DNA of 64,000 nucleotides from NCBI GenBank assembly GCA_000469685.2, contig LS997562.1:15800275-15864274 (forward strand), read 5' to 3'. Shown here in pieces: positions 31,318 through 45,400 of this stretch (its first letter is position 1; each line of letters opens with the position of its first letter). The translations under genes and the position numbers were made by a program. The DNA comes from Haemonchus contortus (Eukaryota > Nematoda > Chromadorea > Rhabditida > Trichostrongylidae). The notes below the pieces were generated by a model, which saw only the letters and a program-made list of their open reading frames with translations, ran no database searches and was not told the DNA's origin.

Positions 31318-32029
31318 GGCATCTTTTGTAACAGAGCATAGTAGCGTATTAATAACTCATCGAATTCCGCCAGTCAACGCTTGATGCCTGACCCTATTCG
31401 CCCATCGGCTGGAGCAAGGTATAATGGCCCTTCAGGCTTTTCCAATGCGCGGAGGCCATTTCCGAGAACAATTTTAATTTTTTAAGGACGCACCAAAGAA
31501 GGCGCTTTAACCAAATGCCTTTTAGTGCCTTTTAAGCCGTTTTTGTTGTCATAAATCCAATCTAACTAGCCTTTCTTGCATTCAACTTCTTTTCGATAGA
31601 ATCAAAAAGGGTAAATTGGATTTCTGCCAAGAGCTTTCTGATGGACGCGAATCCTTATAAAGAAGCTCTCTGAAGATTCGGTGAACAATCTTCGCCTCTC
31701 GGAAAAGACTTGAAGTGCGACCAGTGGATTACTTATAAGTTGACCCAGTTCGTAGAAAAGAACGTGCGAGCACTTCCTTCTCTACCGCTAACGGACCGAT
31801 TGGATAACCTTATCACCTGGTTAAGCGTTTGGGAAATATTACTGAGAGCTCAACCTTCCTAACGCCACTTCTACGTGTAGTCAACTACGAACTCTGACGG
31901 AAAAGCCTTAACCACTAATGATGCACACATTGAGTTTTCATACCGCCTTTTGTTTTTAATACAGTTAGAGAAAAATCTAATTGCGCTTATTTTTTGAGAG
32001 ATCCTAATATTTGTGATTTACCGAAAATC
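31318..32029. other. Intergenic stretch, nothing recognised
   Basis: No repeat or coding signal recognised. Confidence 0.35.
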
Positions 32030-32400
32030 AGATTTGAAGGCACAGTTTTGTATCGTGTGAATGCCACACCCATAGTTTCAAAGGCTTTGATGAGGCTGCA
32101 CTATCTCAAGCGGCTCCCATGTAGGAAGATCAATCAACTGGTCATAACTCATGGCAACCAACGACGGCTTGATTTAGTTATCTCTTTGCGCAATGGGAGC
32201 AAGTTGAATCTCGTTCAAGCACCCCTAACATACCATTTCCGTCACGGTGATCTCGTACAACCTCCACTTACACTACCTTTAACAAGCCTCGAGTAGGCGG
32301 ATTATCTCGTTTTCATCGCCACGGATGTATCATCTATATCAACACCCGTTTTTAACCCAAAAAGGGTATCTCAAAATGTCGTGAACTGTGCCTTTAATTT
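32030..32400. repeat. Dispersed repeat R, uninterrupted copy
   Basis: Homologous to 36990-37690: shared GTGAATGCCACACCC, CACAATGGGAGCAAGTT-like, GTCACGGTGATCTCGTACAA, GTAGGCGGAT and AACCCAAAAAGGGTA blocks. Here it lacks the MITE present in the other copy. Confidence 0.7.
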
Positions 32401-32756
32401 AACCTCTCGACTAGCAGTTAGAAGGTCCCCGCTGTGGGAGCATTCGTCCATACCGGTGCTATCTTGGAAACAGCAAAGTACCGAAATGGCACATTATTTT
32501 GTTATGTCATCGAAATCTAGGAACCCACTTTTGTCATATTGTAATAAACGCAGAATGATCAAGCGCCCCATATCAAGGATTGTATAATAAAATTTGCTTC
32601 ACTGCGCCCCCTCCAGCTGTCTCGACTGGCCATACCTCAACTGGTTGCCTTATATAGGTAACCAGGCGGCTACGCACGCTCTCGCGCGCGCTAGGGGCTC
32701 TAGCCATGAGAGACGGAGCCGCATGAGCTGATTTTCATTATAGACCTTTATCGGAT

Positions 32757-33535
32757 TCATGAGTTTCTGCCTAAACCTCGCCTCCTGTGGGCGGAGTCTA
32801 GTCCTGCCACCCACCATAAGTGTTCCCATCCTGTCGCCTATACTCCTACCAAGTTTGAACTTTCTAGGTCCATGGGGACGGGAGTTATGAATTTCCGCAC
32901 AAACCTCGCCCCTTGTAGGCGGAGTCTAGTTCTGCCACCCACCATAAGTTTTGCCACCATGGCGCCTGTACCCCTACCAAGTTTGAACTTTCTAGATCCA
33001 TGAAGACATGAGTTGAGTTTTCGCCCAAACCCCGCCCATTGTGGGCGGAGTCCGGTGTTGCCACCCACCATAGGTATTCACATCCTGTCGCCTGTACTCC
33101 TACCACGTTTGAACTCTCTAGGTCCATGGAGACAGGAGTTATGAGTCTTCGCACAAACCCCGCCCCTTGTGGGCGGAGTCCGGTGTTGCCACCGACCATA
33201 GGTGTTCCCATCCTGTCGCTCGCACTCCTACACGTTTGAACTCTTTGGGTCCATGGGGACAGGAGTAATAAGTTTCCGAAGGAACCCCGCCCCTTGTGGG
33301 CGGAGTCCGGTGTTGCCACCGACCATAGGTGTTCCCATCCTATCGCTCGTACTCCTACCACGTTTGAACTCTTTAGGTCCAAGGGGACAGGAGTTATAAG
33401 TTTTCGCACAAACCACGCCCCTTGAGGGCGGAGTCTGGTTCTGCCGCCCACCATGAGTTTTGCCTCCATGACGCCTGTACTCCTACCAAATTTGAACTCT
33501 CTACGTCCATTGGAACCGGAATTATGGATTTTCGT
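32757..33535. repeat. Minisatellite, ~127-bp unit, about 6 copies
   Basis: GTTTGAACTCTCTAGGTCCA-like segments start at 32853, 32981, 33107, 33234, 33362 and 33490, spacing 126-128 bp. Each unit also holds a short palindrome of the type CCGCCC..TTGTGGGCGGAG. More diverged units with that palindrome continue at about 33575, 33725 and 33865, up to the microsatellite. Confidence 0.92.
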
Positions 33536-34001
33536 ATATAAATGTAAGAAGGAATGTGAGCTTCGAGGCACGCTCCGCCCATTGTGGGCGGGCCTCCGCT
33601 GACTTATTTCTGCTGGAGACACCTCCGTCAATGCTCCTCTCACATCAACTTTTTCCTGCTCTGTTAGCTTTCTCCAAACCGAGTTATAAATGTTTTCATA
33701 ATGCATTGCATTTTTGGAGAACGCCCCGCCCACTGGGGGGTGGGTCTCCCCAGTTCGATCTAACTAGCCAATGCACACCTCTAGCCACCTTTAAATCCCA
33801 ATTTCGAGTCCTTCTTGTGACTGAATTTGAAATCATGGTCCTCGGTATGGCTCATTTCGAGGCACGCCACGCCCACTGTGGGCGGAGCTCCGCCAAGCTG
33901 ATGTGTGTTTTATACTTCTCGAGACCTGGCCCACCCATCCCACACTTGACCCGGTCTCTCCAGGCAGACCTAAAGGAACTAAGGAATTTCGTGACAGACA
34001 T

Positions 34002-35396
<1,395 letters not shown>

Positions 35397-35548
35397 TAAG
35401 CGCTTTATAGTAAGTAGGATCTTGCAGTGTGACAGCCAGATTCGGTCTCGCTTGAATGAATCAGGTTTCGCAGCCCGCGACTATCTCGATGCGTTGATCG
35501 GGGCCTGCTTCCCGATTCGGATGTCTGACTTTTCTAATTCACTTAGCC

Positions 35549-35804
35549 GGGAGACGGGCGTTAGGAACGATATGGGTAATCGATTTGCCGCACGCGGCTG
35601 TAGCGGACCACTCATTCGCAGTTATTACAGCTCTAGCGTCCTTCATACAGCTCAATCGATATGCGATCATTATTTTATTCATAATTCTACTATTAGTACT
35701 TTTTTCTTGTATCTCTTACCTACTTCTGTATCCTGCTACATTCCTTCGCGCGCGACGCCCCTCTCACCGCGACGCGACCATTTCGTTCCTAACGCACCAC
35801 ACCC
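35549..35804. mobile_element. TIR MITE (GCGTTAGGAACGA ends), copy 1, 256 bp
   Basis: Left end GGGAGACGGGCGTTAGGAAC; right end inverted GGGTGTGGTGCGTTAGGAAC. Flanks CACTTAGCC and CACTTATCC match 8 of 9. A second copy lies at 37310-37567, about 90 percent alike by eye. Confidence 0.82.
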
Positions 35805-36271
35805 CACTTATCCTAATGTACGGATAAGTCTTAACCATCGTTTCCGATGTGTAATGTGTGTGGTGGGTTGCCTTTTCCGCCTATTGTTGTGTGTGATAAG
35901 TAGCCATAAAATTCACGGGGACCATAAACTTCCACCCGCTATTGATAATGAAAATGTGATGGAGAGGGGCAGGCTGTTTTCCATCACTAAGCGCTAGAGC
36001 GCGGACAAGGAGGGGTAGCCGATTTCGCGATGTCATAATCGCATAATCGACCTTAGCAACGCTTCGCTAGATGAAAAATATGTTATTTTTAGACTAAGCC
36101 TTAGAATGGAAAAAGCTCCGGAGTGGGCGGGCCAATCCAATTCTCAATTGTTATCCCATCCCTGCTTTTTGCACGAGGCAAACTTTTCACTCACCCCGGA
36201 GCTCCTAACCTCTTGAAGTTTTGTAAAAACTATGTTATTTAGTATGCCGTTATAGCTAAAACCGTCTCTCT

Positions 36272-36739
36272 GGCTGCTTTCAGACTTCAACGATGCAATC
36301 AACGAGCGATGGTGGCTCTGGCCACCTGTTGACAACGTAGGACACCGATGGATAGCGCGCCCTCGCGTATGGCTGCTTTCATACTTCAACTTGCGCGCCG
36401 GCTCGCAGTTGGAGACGGCCGTACGTTTAGGAAGCGGCATGCGAGCGGCTATGCGACGGCGGCCCTATCCAAGCGTGTGAGAGCAGCGGGTACCGATCGA
36501 TACCGCAGGTAGAGGATGGCTGCTGTCACACGCTTGGACAGGGCCGCCGTCGCATAACCGCTCGCACGCCGCTTCCTAAATGTACGGCCGACTCCAACTG
36601 CGAGCCGGCGCGCTAGTCGAAGTATGGAAGCAGCCTATCACGCTTGATCGCAACGCCTTCGTCAGCACGTGAACAGCCAGCGTTGCTTGGGGGTCGGTCG
36701 GTCGGTCGGTCGATCTGTCGCTCAAATCTAAAAGCAGCC
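36272..36739. mobile_element. Foldback MITE, GGCTGCTTTC family, outer element
   Basis: Left end GGCTGCTTTCAGACTTCAAC, right end CTAAAAGCAGCC. The outer flanks are TCT and CCT, an imperfect duplication. Its interior resembles the 31115 copy (CTGTTGACAAC...). It is interrupted by a second member at 36371-36635. Confidence 0.7.
36371..36635. mobile_element. Foldback MITE nested inside the element at 36272-36739
   Basis: 265 bp, almost wholly palindromic, with arms GGCTGCTTTCATACTTCAAC... and ...GTCGAAGTATGGAAGCAGCC and a short spacer near 36500. TAT flanks both ends (36368-36370 and 36636-36638). Confidence 0.9.
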
Positions 36740-36989
36740 CCTAAGCACATGTAAGTTCGGCTGCTCCTCTTCTGCGTCTGACGCTCAATGATGGGAAGGA
36801 GCGGTGACCCCATCCCCCCTCCCCTACAACTGAATTTGCATCCATTGATTAGTGCCAAAGAGTTATTCGTTCCGGAAGAAAAGCACAGTTCATGATAAAA
36901 TTGGTTTCTGATATCTCCCTATGGTATGAATTTGAAGCTCCCCCTTGTACCATATATATCGTTATAAGGGCGAAAAACTTCCTAAACAG

Positions 36990-37690
36990 GGCACAATAAG
37001 GAACCAAAGATTGTATCGATGCGAATGCCACACCCCTAGTAAGTCCGGCTAGTGGACGAGTTTCAAGGGTTTTGTAGATGCTGCACCATTCATAAGGGAA
37101 CCGAACCAATGTAGGACGTTCAAACAACCTTTCTTGCCCCACAGCGAAAGGCAATTCTGGACGGTTATGGTTTGATGTAATCAGCTCTTTGCACAATGGG
37201 AGCAAGTTAAATCTCGCCCAAACACCCCTTACATGCATTCCTGTCACGGTGATCTCGTACAACTTCCACTTCCACCACTTCTAAAAAGCTTGAAGTAGGC
37301 GGATTTTCCGGGAGACGGGCGTTAGGAACGATATTGGGTAATCGATTCGCCGCGTGCGGCTGTCGCATACCACTCGTTGTCCGTTATTACAGCTCTAGCG
37401 TTCTTCATACAGCTCAATCGATATGCAATCATTATTTTGTGCATAATTCTACTATTAGTACTTCTGTTCTTGTATTTCTTGCCTACTGCTGCATCCTGCT
37501 GCATTCCCTCGCGCGCGACGCCCCTCTCACCGCGACGCGACCATTTCGTTCCTAACGCACCACACCCGGATTTCCCGCTTCCTTCGTCACCGATGTACTC
37601 CTTTACATCAGCTTTTCAACCCAAAAAGGGTACCTCAAAATTATCGTGAACTGTGCCTTTAAATTGCATTAGCGTCGTGACAGAGACAGT
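36990..37690. repeat. Dispersed repeat R, copy 2, interrupted by a MITE
   Basis: Collinear with 32030-32400 but split at 37310-37567 by the GCGTTAGGAACGA MITE. Confidence 0.7.
37310..37567. mobile_element. TIR MITE (GCGTTAGGAACGA ends), copy 2, 258 bp
   Basis: Same ends as 35549-35804. Flanks GGATTTTCC and GGATTTCCC match 8 of 9. The uninterrupted repeat at 32030-32400 shows the empty target (GTAGGCGGATTATCTCG). Confidence 0.87.
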
Positions 37691-37859
37691 TCTGTTCCAC
37701 GGGGGCCAAGGGCAGAGGGCTGGGAGGGCCGCGCCAATCGACATGTAAACAGCCGGTGTGACTAGACGAAAACTGCGCCGCAGCAGCATCTAGTCGCCCC
37801 GCCCCCCTCTGGACGAAAATCGTTGTGCACTGTGGGTGATTGGCTCGGCTGACTACTCA

Positions 37860-38553
37860 GGTTACAGGGCTGTTGTCAACCAGAATTTCTCTCGCTGAGA
37901 GAATCAGACGGCGAAGCAGTCTCTGCGTGTCGTGTTCACCAGCGGGAAGAAGGCGTGTCCGCTCGTTGTCCGTACTCTCCTTCAGAGCGCTCTCTCGTCA
38001 AGCGTAGACTTTCGAATGGGTCCAAAAGTCGAAGAATTTTTGTAAAGACAGACTTTTTCCAACTAAGGAAACTTCGTGTTTCGAACAGACAAACGTATAG
38101 AAGATACAGAAAATGAAGGATGTGTTGTAATGTGTAGCACCTCGATGAGGATTGTTGCTCGATTACCAGTCCAGATGCTCTCAGAAAACTAAAGGCTTGA
38201 TCTTCGTCCAAATATAAATAAAACATCTACATAGAACATCTACACCGCGAAAAAACTATTTGGCTTGTAGAAAACCCAAGTTTGCAATCTAGTTGCTACT
38301 TTGTTTTCATAGGAATCAGCGCTGAAATCAACAATATCGCTTGAAGATTTGTAACACCATTGATCCAATCTTAACCTGACAGTGTTCGGTAGGTATCCCA
38401 TTGTATCCCTGGTAATAGGAGGCATTGAGGAATGACGAGCTCTCCCGTCTGCCTTCTATCCTCTTCGCGGTGAGATGCCTGTTAATGGAGACGCAGAGAA
38501 AACGACAAAAACGCTGAGTCACTACACACGCGGTTGACAACGGTCCTGTAACC
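37860..38553. mobile_element. MULE-type MITE, copy 2, with 9-bp target duplication
   Basis: Same ends as 14539-15165; perfect 9-bp duplications GACTACTCA at 37851-37859 and 38554-38562. The first 200 bp are closely alike in both copies, while the middle differs by a ~70-bp insertion near 38080-38160. Confidence 0.92.
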
Positions 38554-38562
38554 GACTACTCA

Positions 38563-39458
38563 TCTCAGTCAATTCACATCTGGGATAACGTTTTTCGTAA
38601 AGTATGTAGTTAGTAAGTCTCTCAATGTTTCCCCAAACCTGTCACCCACTTGGCGACAATCCATTGCGGGTTATACGTCATTTTTTACGGAACATTTCAA
38701 CTTGCTGTAGAAGTAGTCATTCTTTGAAGTGTTTTCACTTAAATGAGTGTTTGCGGTAAGATTTATAGTGTTGCAACCGTTTCTTTTAATGGGGTATTTC
38801 TAGATTCCTTTCGCGGTATACCTCAGAGTTTGATGAAATCATTGCGAAATCGTAGAGGATTGTCATCATCATGCGGTTTACCATTGCTCATACATTAGTA
38901 ATCACTTTGTGGTGCTCCCATTTTCGAATTTCGCCCTGAACCTACCATTTCTCGCCTTGTGCTTATAATTGTTATATGAAAGCTATCGGCTAATCTAAGT
39001 TTTTCTAAGGAAGTGGACCGCAGCATGTTCATGATAGCTTCTTGTCCACCTTGTTATAGAAAAACTGTTGTTTTCTTTTCAGCACTAAATTCTTCTGACG
39101 AACCGTTGCGATAAGTTTATATCAAGTATGAAGAAAAGCCAAACGTTGTCATGTTCTTAATGTAGTCATTTCATTTTGATGTTTTATTTGGCATTTGTGG
39201 ATAGAATCTGCTACCTCATCTGAGCCCATCATTTTTGTATTTTTTAGCGATGAAGCAGATAGTAATTCATCTTTTCCAAGCATGAACTGATTATACATGT
39301 GATGCCTAGACTTGCTCGTTATTGGATTTCCTTATTTTTACGTTACGATTTCGGTTTTACGTCGAACATTTCCTCTGATCTCAATTCTTGTACAACGGTG
39401 TTGTTAAGGATTGGATAGCTGAGGGGAAACCTAGAGTCATTCTACTGAATTCATCCGT
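38563..39458. other. Intergenic stretch upstream of hsf-1
   Basis: AT-rich. It should hold the hsf-1 promoter. No TATA box or heat-shock element could be called with confidence. Confidence 0.4.
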
Positions 39459-39464
39459 TTACAG
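39459..39464 (+). other. Trans-splice-like acceptor before hsf-1 start
   Basis: TTACAG followed by ATTAA and the ATG at 39470. Likely a spliced-leader acceptor, or an ordinary acceptor if a further 5' exon exists. Confidence 0.45.
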
Positions 39465-39469
39465 ATTAA

Positions 39470-42400
39470 ATGTATGCGAATCGGGTACCAAAAGTCGAAG
39501 TTATTACCTCGCAGAATGCTCCACAAGTCATTGTTGCACCTCTTCAACAACAACAACAACAGCAACATCAACAGGTACGTCCTTCTACGCCTTTGCTTCA
39601 TCATGTTTACTATAATCGCTTTTCCCATGAGAGCGGCTTACAGACATTTTCCAAATTAAACTCCATTGTTTTTTGGACTGCTGTTTGCACCAAAATTTCA
39701 GCAATTTGTAAGGTTCAGCGTTTTCAACCAATCCGGGAAAAAACCCAGAAAAGAAAGGAAACCTAGTTCCGGGAAAACGAAGTGCTCTCCGATAAAAATT
39801 TCATTTTTTCATCCAGAAGCCTTCCTCTTTTGAAGAAATGTAGCAGTAATTCACTCTTCGGATATTAGCCAAGACAAAGCCCATTTTTTCAAAACTCTAC
39901 GGTTCAAAACCTTGGATTCGATAGATATGCAACCAAGGACATTTTTGATATTCCAGTCTTTGAAACATTCATGCATTATGCAATTCTTGAAGAATGGCAG
40001 TTCCCTGAGAAATGCTGTAGATTAGATACATTATTGATTACTCAGCATGAGAAAATCTTTTGCAGCCAGTTGCACAGCTTCCAAACTTCAAGGATGATGA
40101 GAAAATGCCGTTGTTTTTGATCAAGTTGTGGAGTATTGTTGAAGATCCGCAGTACCAGCAAATTGTTCGATGGGATGAGGTAATTTCTCAAGTTTGGTTT
40201 CTTTTAAAATATCAGGAACTGACTGCTGCCGGCGAGCCCATCGTTTCGTTCACCGGTTTCCCAACTTTAATGAAAACGCACGTGAACAGAGCGAGGCATT
40301 TTCGGCATTCGAGGAGAACCTACTCATAGATGAGGCAATGCACAGTTCAACTAATAGGCTCGAAATTTTCTGAGAAAATTCGATTGGTTTGTTGAATACG
40401 TAATATCTGAACAGTAACGTCAAATGTAAACAAGGTAGTGGCCCTCTTCAGCCACGAGGTCTCCCCATTGATTGGGCAGACCCGATGACTTCTTCCAAAA
40501 GGAAATGGGGTGAGCCGCGATTCATTCACCCGCCGCACTTTCAACTTTCTGATTCATAAAGAATTTTTCTCCGCGCGAGACTGGAGGCTTCTGAAAGCAT
40601 AGTAGTCTCCAGGGCAAATGGCAGATGAATATGAGAGAGTAGGGTAATTAGGTGATACCAAGCCTCTCCACCTCTCTGTCGTCGTCCTCGCGTGGTGTGG
40701 TCTATGACTGTCTACTACAATCCACATATTTTCGTGTAATTAGTGTGAAATAAGAGCTCGAGCGCATTCCTAGCCTTCGTTTGAAAAACATTTTTGTGGC
40801 CACATACTACTGCCATGAAGCATCTCGTAGTTACAACACCCCTTTGGCAGAAGAGGAGCGGAATCATATCCTTCTCCGCGTGAGCGTATCGCTTTGGGAT
40901 GGATTAAAGCCTCTCGTCTGGTGCTGAGTGGATTTTTTTACGATACCCCTCCTTCATCCTTGGCAATAGTGGATCTTGTCGAACGTCGCTAACAGCCAAG
41001 GAGCTTCTGACACGCATTGACCTGCACTCGACGTTCTCCTCATTTGGGGAATGTGGGATAACTGTATGCCGTGCTGTTTAAAGGCGATTTCCGCGTGGAT
41101 GACATGGGCGGAGAAGCGACGAGTAGAAGTCACCTATTCCTCCCGCCCAACTTTGCGAGCGCTAGAATGGGATCGGTATCGAACTAGCGTGGGCGTTCAC
41201 TTCGAGGAGCTTCGTCGGGACTATAAAAAAAGCTGTCCTATCATCTATACTAGGTGGCAACACAAGGAGCGCTGCTTTCAACGACATTCACATTTCATTC
41301 CGAGCCTGGGTTACGGAGCGTGCAGTTCGGTCGACGATAACTTATTTCTTACGATGAAGTAAAACACCTATCAGATACACTGTTAACCTATCAACGATTC
41401 CCTTTTCCCACACGTGTTCTATATTCTTATTTTGGGCATTTGCTCGCCATCATGGTTTCAAAGTTGAAGGGCAAATTTCATTAAAAATATTGCTGACACC
41501 CCAACGGATAAACAAAGGCGAATTGTAGACAAACTTGTTGCAACTCAAAGATCGAAACATGGAAATCATGCATATAAGGAAGGAGGCAAAATATCTTTAG
41601 TGGCCCCAGGTTTATTAACATGCTTAGGTGAAACCTTCTTCATGCTTCTCTTCGTCTACTGTTTGTGTTACGACAAAATGCTTTTGTTACTTTTAGTCAG
41701 GCTACAGCTTCCATATAATCGATCCGTACTCTTTTTGCCGCAACGTTTTGCCCCACTTCTTCAAACACAACAACCTTAACAGTCTTATACGCCAGCTAAA
41801 CATGTGTGAGTTTTTGCTACTGTCTACTCTGCAACTGTCCAGGGATTTTTACGTTGTTATTTTCTTGTTAATGATAGCATGGGAATGAGCCGAGCCAGTT
41901 CTAAAATTTCTTGTCATCACCAGTTATTTCAGACGGTTTCCGAAAAATGACACCAGTTGATCGTGGGTCGTTAGCACGGACGGAATCCGATCAGGACCAT
42001 CTCGAATTCAGTCATCCTTACTTCATTCGTGATCACCCTGAATTCTTAGTCAATATCAAAAGAAAGGTGGGTTCTTTGATCAGGCTGCTGAAATTTTCTG
42101 TTATCTTTGTTTATTCTGCGGCGTCCGCTGTTCAGTGCTTGGCATCGATACGATTGTGAAGAAAATCGTTGGAAACTGTTGACCTGTCATTGTTTCTGGC
42201 TAGTATATATGCATGATTCAGATGCCATTGATTGCATTAAATGGTTATTCTAATTTGATACCATTTTCAGCAGTCACTGATGAGATAATATCACTACAAA
42301 TGGCATGATTTAGTTGAAAGACAAACGCAGGTGGTCATCCAGAATCTGCTTTAACATTATTCGTAATGGGGTTACGGAGATGACCTCGGTCCTGTCGAGG

Positions 42401-45400
42401 GTGGTCCTACATCGAACCTTTCTGCTTGGTTGTTTCGCATTAACGTCTAGCCTTCACCAGGAGACATACTCATAACTCCTTAAAACGTGGCGAAGATTGC
42501 GCTTCATGGGCATGAGACGATATTCCGGATTCTCGTCGGATTAATCTTTCTGTGGGGACCATTCTCGTAATGAAGAAAAGATGCTGAAGCTGATTCTGGT
42601 GTTTAAGCTTGATTTCTCTTTTAACCATTCTAGTCACAGGATTTTTTAGTAGAACTGATATCCATTATTGCGTTTTTTTATTCATACATCGGACTTTGAT
42701 TGGCATTCGTCATCTGAGAGCCAGCTGTCCAAGCAAATAAGCATGATTCGTGTTTGGGATACGATCTTCGGCACTAGATTGGTGGGGCTGGATTGGGTAT
42801 TGTGGGTGTGACTCATGGACGAGTTTATCTTACTTTTTCATTCTTTTTGTGAGCGCGTAGTGTTGACTGCATACAGTTCAAATTTGATACGATCTGAGTA
42901 ACATTTATGTAATGTGTATGGATTTTGAACGCCAGTTTCGAGGTACTAAAGCTGATCAGATTACGTCAGACTAAAGATTTCTTCTTCCGGTTTTGGGAAT
43001 TTCTACCAGTAGTATTTTTGACTGCGCTAGGTCTTGTACATTGTTTTCATATTTTTTAGCCTGGGAACCTATTTTCATGGGTAAATCTGCATTGACCGGT
43101 TTTTCATCAATAACCAAGCGAATGCTTTGCTTCGTTTCAGCATTTGCTCATAAAGAATTTTGTGATGCATGTAAGTGCACATTATGAAAAGCAGGGCTCA
43201 AAAAATCTGTGCCATCTTCAAAATTGCAAGTGGTTCAATAGACAAAATTAGTGATCAGTTCAGAACAAACCTTTCATTCGTTTTCTGGTTGGCTGACGGT
43301 CGCCGTACTTTTTGATCTAAATGATGACGTGCCTTCGATAGATTTTTTTATTGAAAAGTTCACCGAATTGTAGTTGAACAGGGCTCTTAAGTTACTGTGA
43401 AAGTGGGAAAGATATCAGCATGATTGAAGTGACTATTTTTAGCGCAAAACCTTTCTAATCCTTCAACCGTTCTTCGAATACAATTTCTGTTCCAGCAATC
43501 TTCACGATCTGCCGAAAACTCTACAAATGGTGTGCAAGCGCAAGCAACAATACAGTTGGTGATGGAGGAAATGCGTCAACTGCGAGAGAAGCAGCGTACT
43601 ACGGACAGCAAGATGCACGAGCTTGTAAAGTGCGTATGCAACAAGTGTTTACTGTTATTGAGCGCTATCTTTTTTTTTTCTAGGGAAAATGAACAGTTGT
43701 GGGAGCAGGTAACTTTGTTACGAGCACAACACAACCGTCAGCAGCAAGTTGTGACTAAGGTTAGGAAAATTTACTAATCTATCATTCAATAGGCTTAGTT
43801 CTATGACGACTCCACCTTTGCTAAGTTATGCTCATTTTGGCTGGATTACTATGTGCGAAGGTTTTTATGAACTTGTTTTCTTGTAAGCGCAGTGCTCACC
43901 TTCAGAAAAAATTATCAATCATTCCGAACGAAATATAGCTCATTCCGAATCTTCTTAAAAACACATTCGGAATAGTTCATTAGCCTCAAATGATGGAGGT
44001 GTTGCATTGCATAAGATGCCGTCATTTCAGCTTCCTTGAATAGTACCGACAACTAATTACGATTTGAAAACGCGGTTTATTCGTAAACGCCAATTCTTTG
44101 CAGATGTTTTCATTTCCTTTACTGCTTATTTTTCGAGTAATTAGTTCTTTACGCAACTTCCCTTCTTCTTCAGAATGCCGATACGTGAAAACTTGAGAGC
44201 CGTTTCGCTTTTTCACCTTCACCACCTTGCTTTTGCTCCCCCACTGGAATTCTTGGTTACCACCACATGATTTGTATAAGTAGTCCGCCTTGGCAACTGT
44301 TATTACCACACAAGGACTGCTAGCTCCGTTCAGACTTTTCCGTGGGACGGTCGCGCGATAAACCAGTCCACACGGCGCGATTGTTTAGCAACACTAAACT
44401 CCCCAGTTTTATCGGGTCTAAACACACTGAATCAGCTCATCTGTTTCGCTTCGCCTTTTCTCATCGATTACTGCTTCAATGATTGCTTAATGTGTGATTT
44501 GAGACACTCTTTTCCTTTGTATGCAGTGTGAATAGTAATAATTATTTTCAAAATCGAACCGAATAGTTTTCGTTGAAGGTGGTTCTAGTGTATAGTACTG
44601 AACAGAGGCTTTGCCGACGGTGAAGATTTTGCATTATAGCAATTTTCATGTCGATTGGTTTTCTTTGGTTGTGAGAATTCCTTCTCATTATCTATGTCTA
44701 AAATAACTCACTTCATCGATGTCCCTTCATATCTTAAATTTCCTAGTTTAGGTAATTCATCTCAATCGCCGATTAAGCTCTAGTTACAGCTCTAATAATT
44801 TACAACTTTTTCGGAAACAAATGAGGGCTCAACTCTTCCCTTTTTCAAAATAAGTCAAAATCCTAGTAAAATGGCCAGGAAGTCCTTTGCATGTCATTTG
44901 GGAACTTTCTGTTGCTCGAGTTGTCGATTAGCGTACAACGTTTGGTAAAATGTAGAAGGGCTTAACCAATAATGTTTCAGTTGGTGCAGTTCCTCGTTGC
45001 GATGATGCAGCCAAATTCAACTGTGGCGAAACGTGTTATGAAAAGAGGAGTGTTGGCGATTGATGAACCACCTCAGAAGCGTATGCGAATGAACTCGAAC
45101 TTAAATTCAAACAATAGCTCGAATCTGACCGATGTGAGTATTTCAAGAGTTCAGCATCGTTCTATGTTAACTGATTGATTCTGCGTGATGCCTCGTTACT
45201 TTTGAGATTTTGGTAATTTACAATATTTGCACTAAGACCCAGTTTATTGGGGAAAATTGAGAACAAAGGTTAAGTAAAACGTGAGCGACGCGGACACCTT
45301 GCGTGCTGGTGACTCATTGTGAGTGCAGCGTCGCAGTCCAGCTTGCATAAAAAACTTCAAAGCAAATAAGGGCATTTCAGTGCTGCCTTTTCAAAAGCTG

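Noticed and set aside
32885..33733. 282-codon minus-strand ORF
   Set aside because: Produced by the 127-bp minisatellite (127 bp shifts frame little enough to stay open); the repeat explains it.
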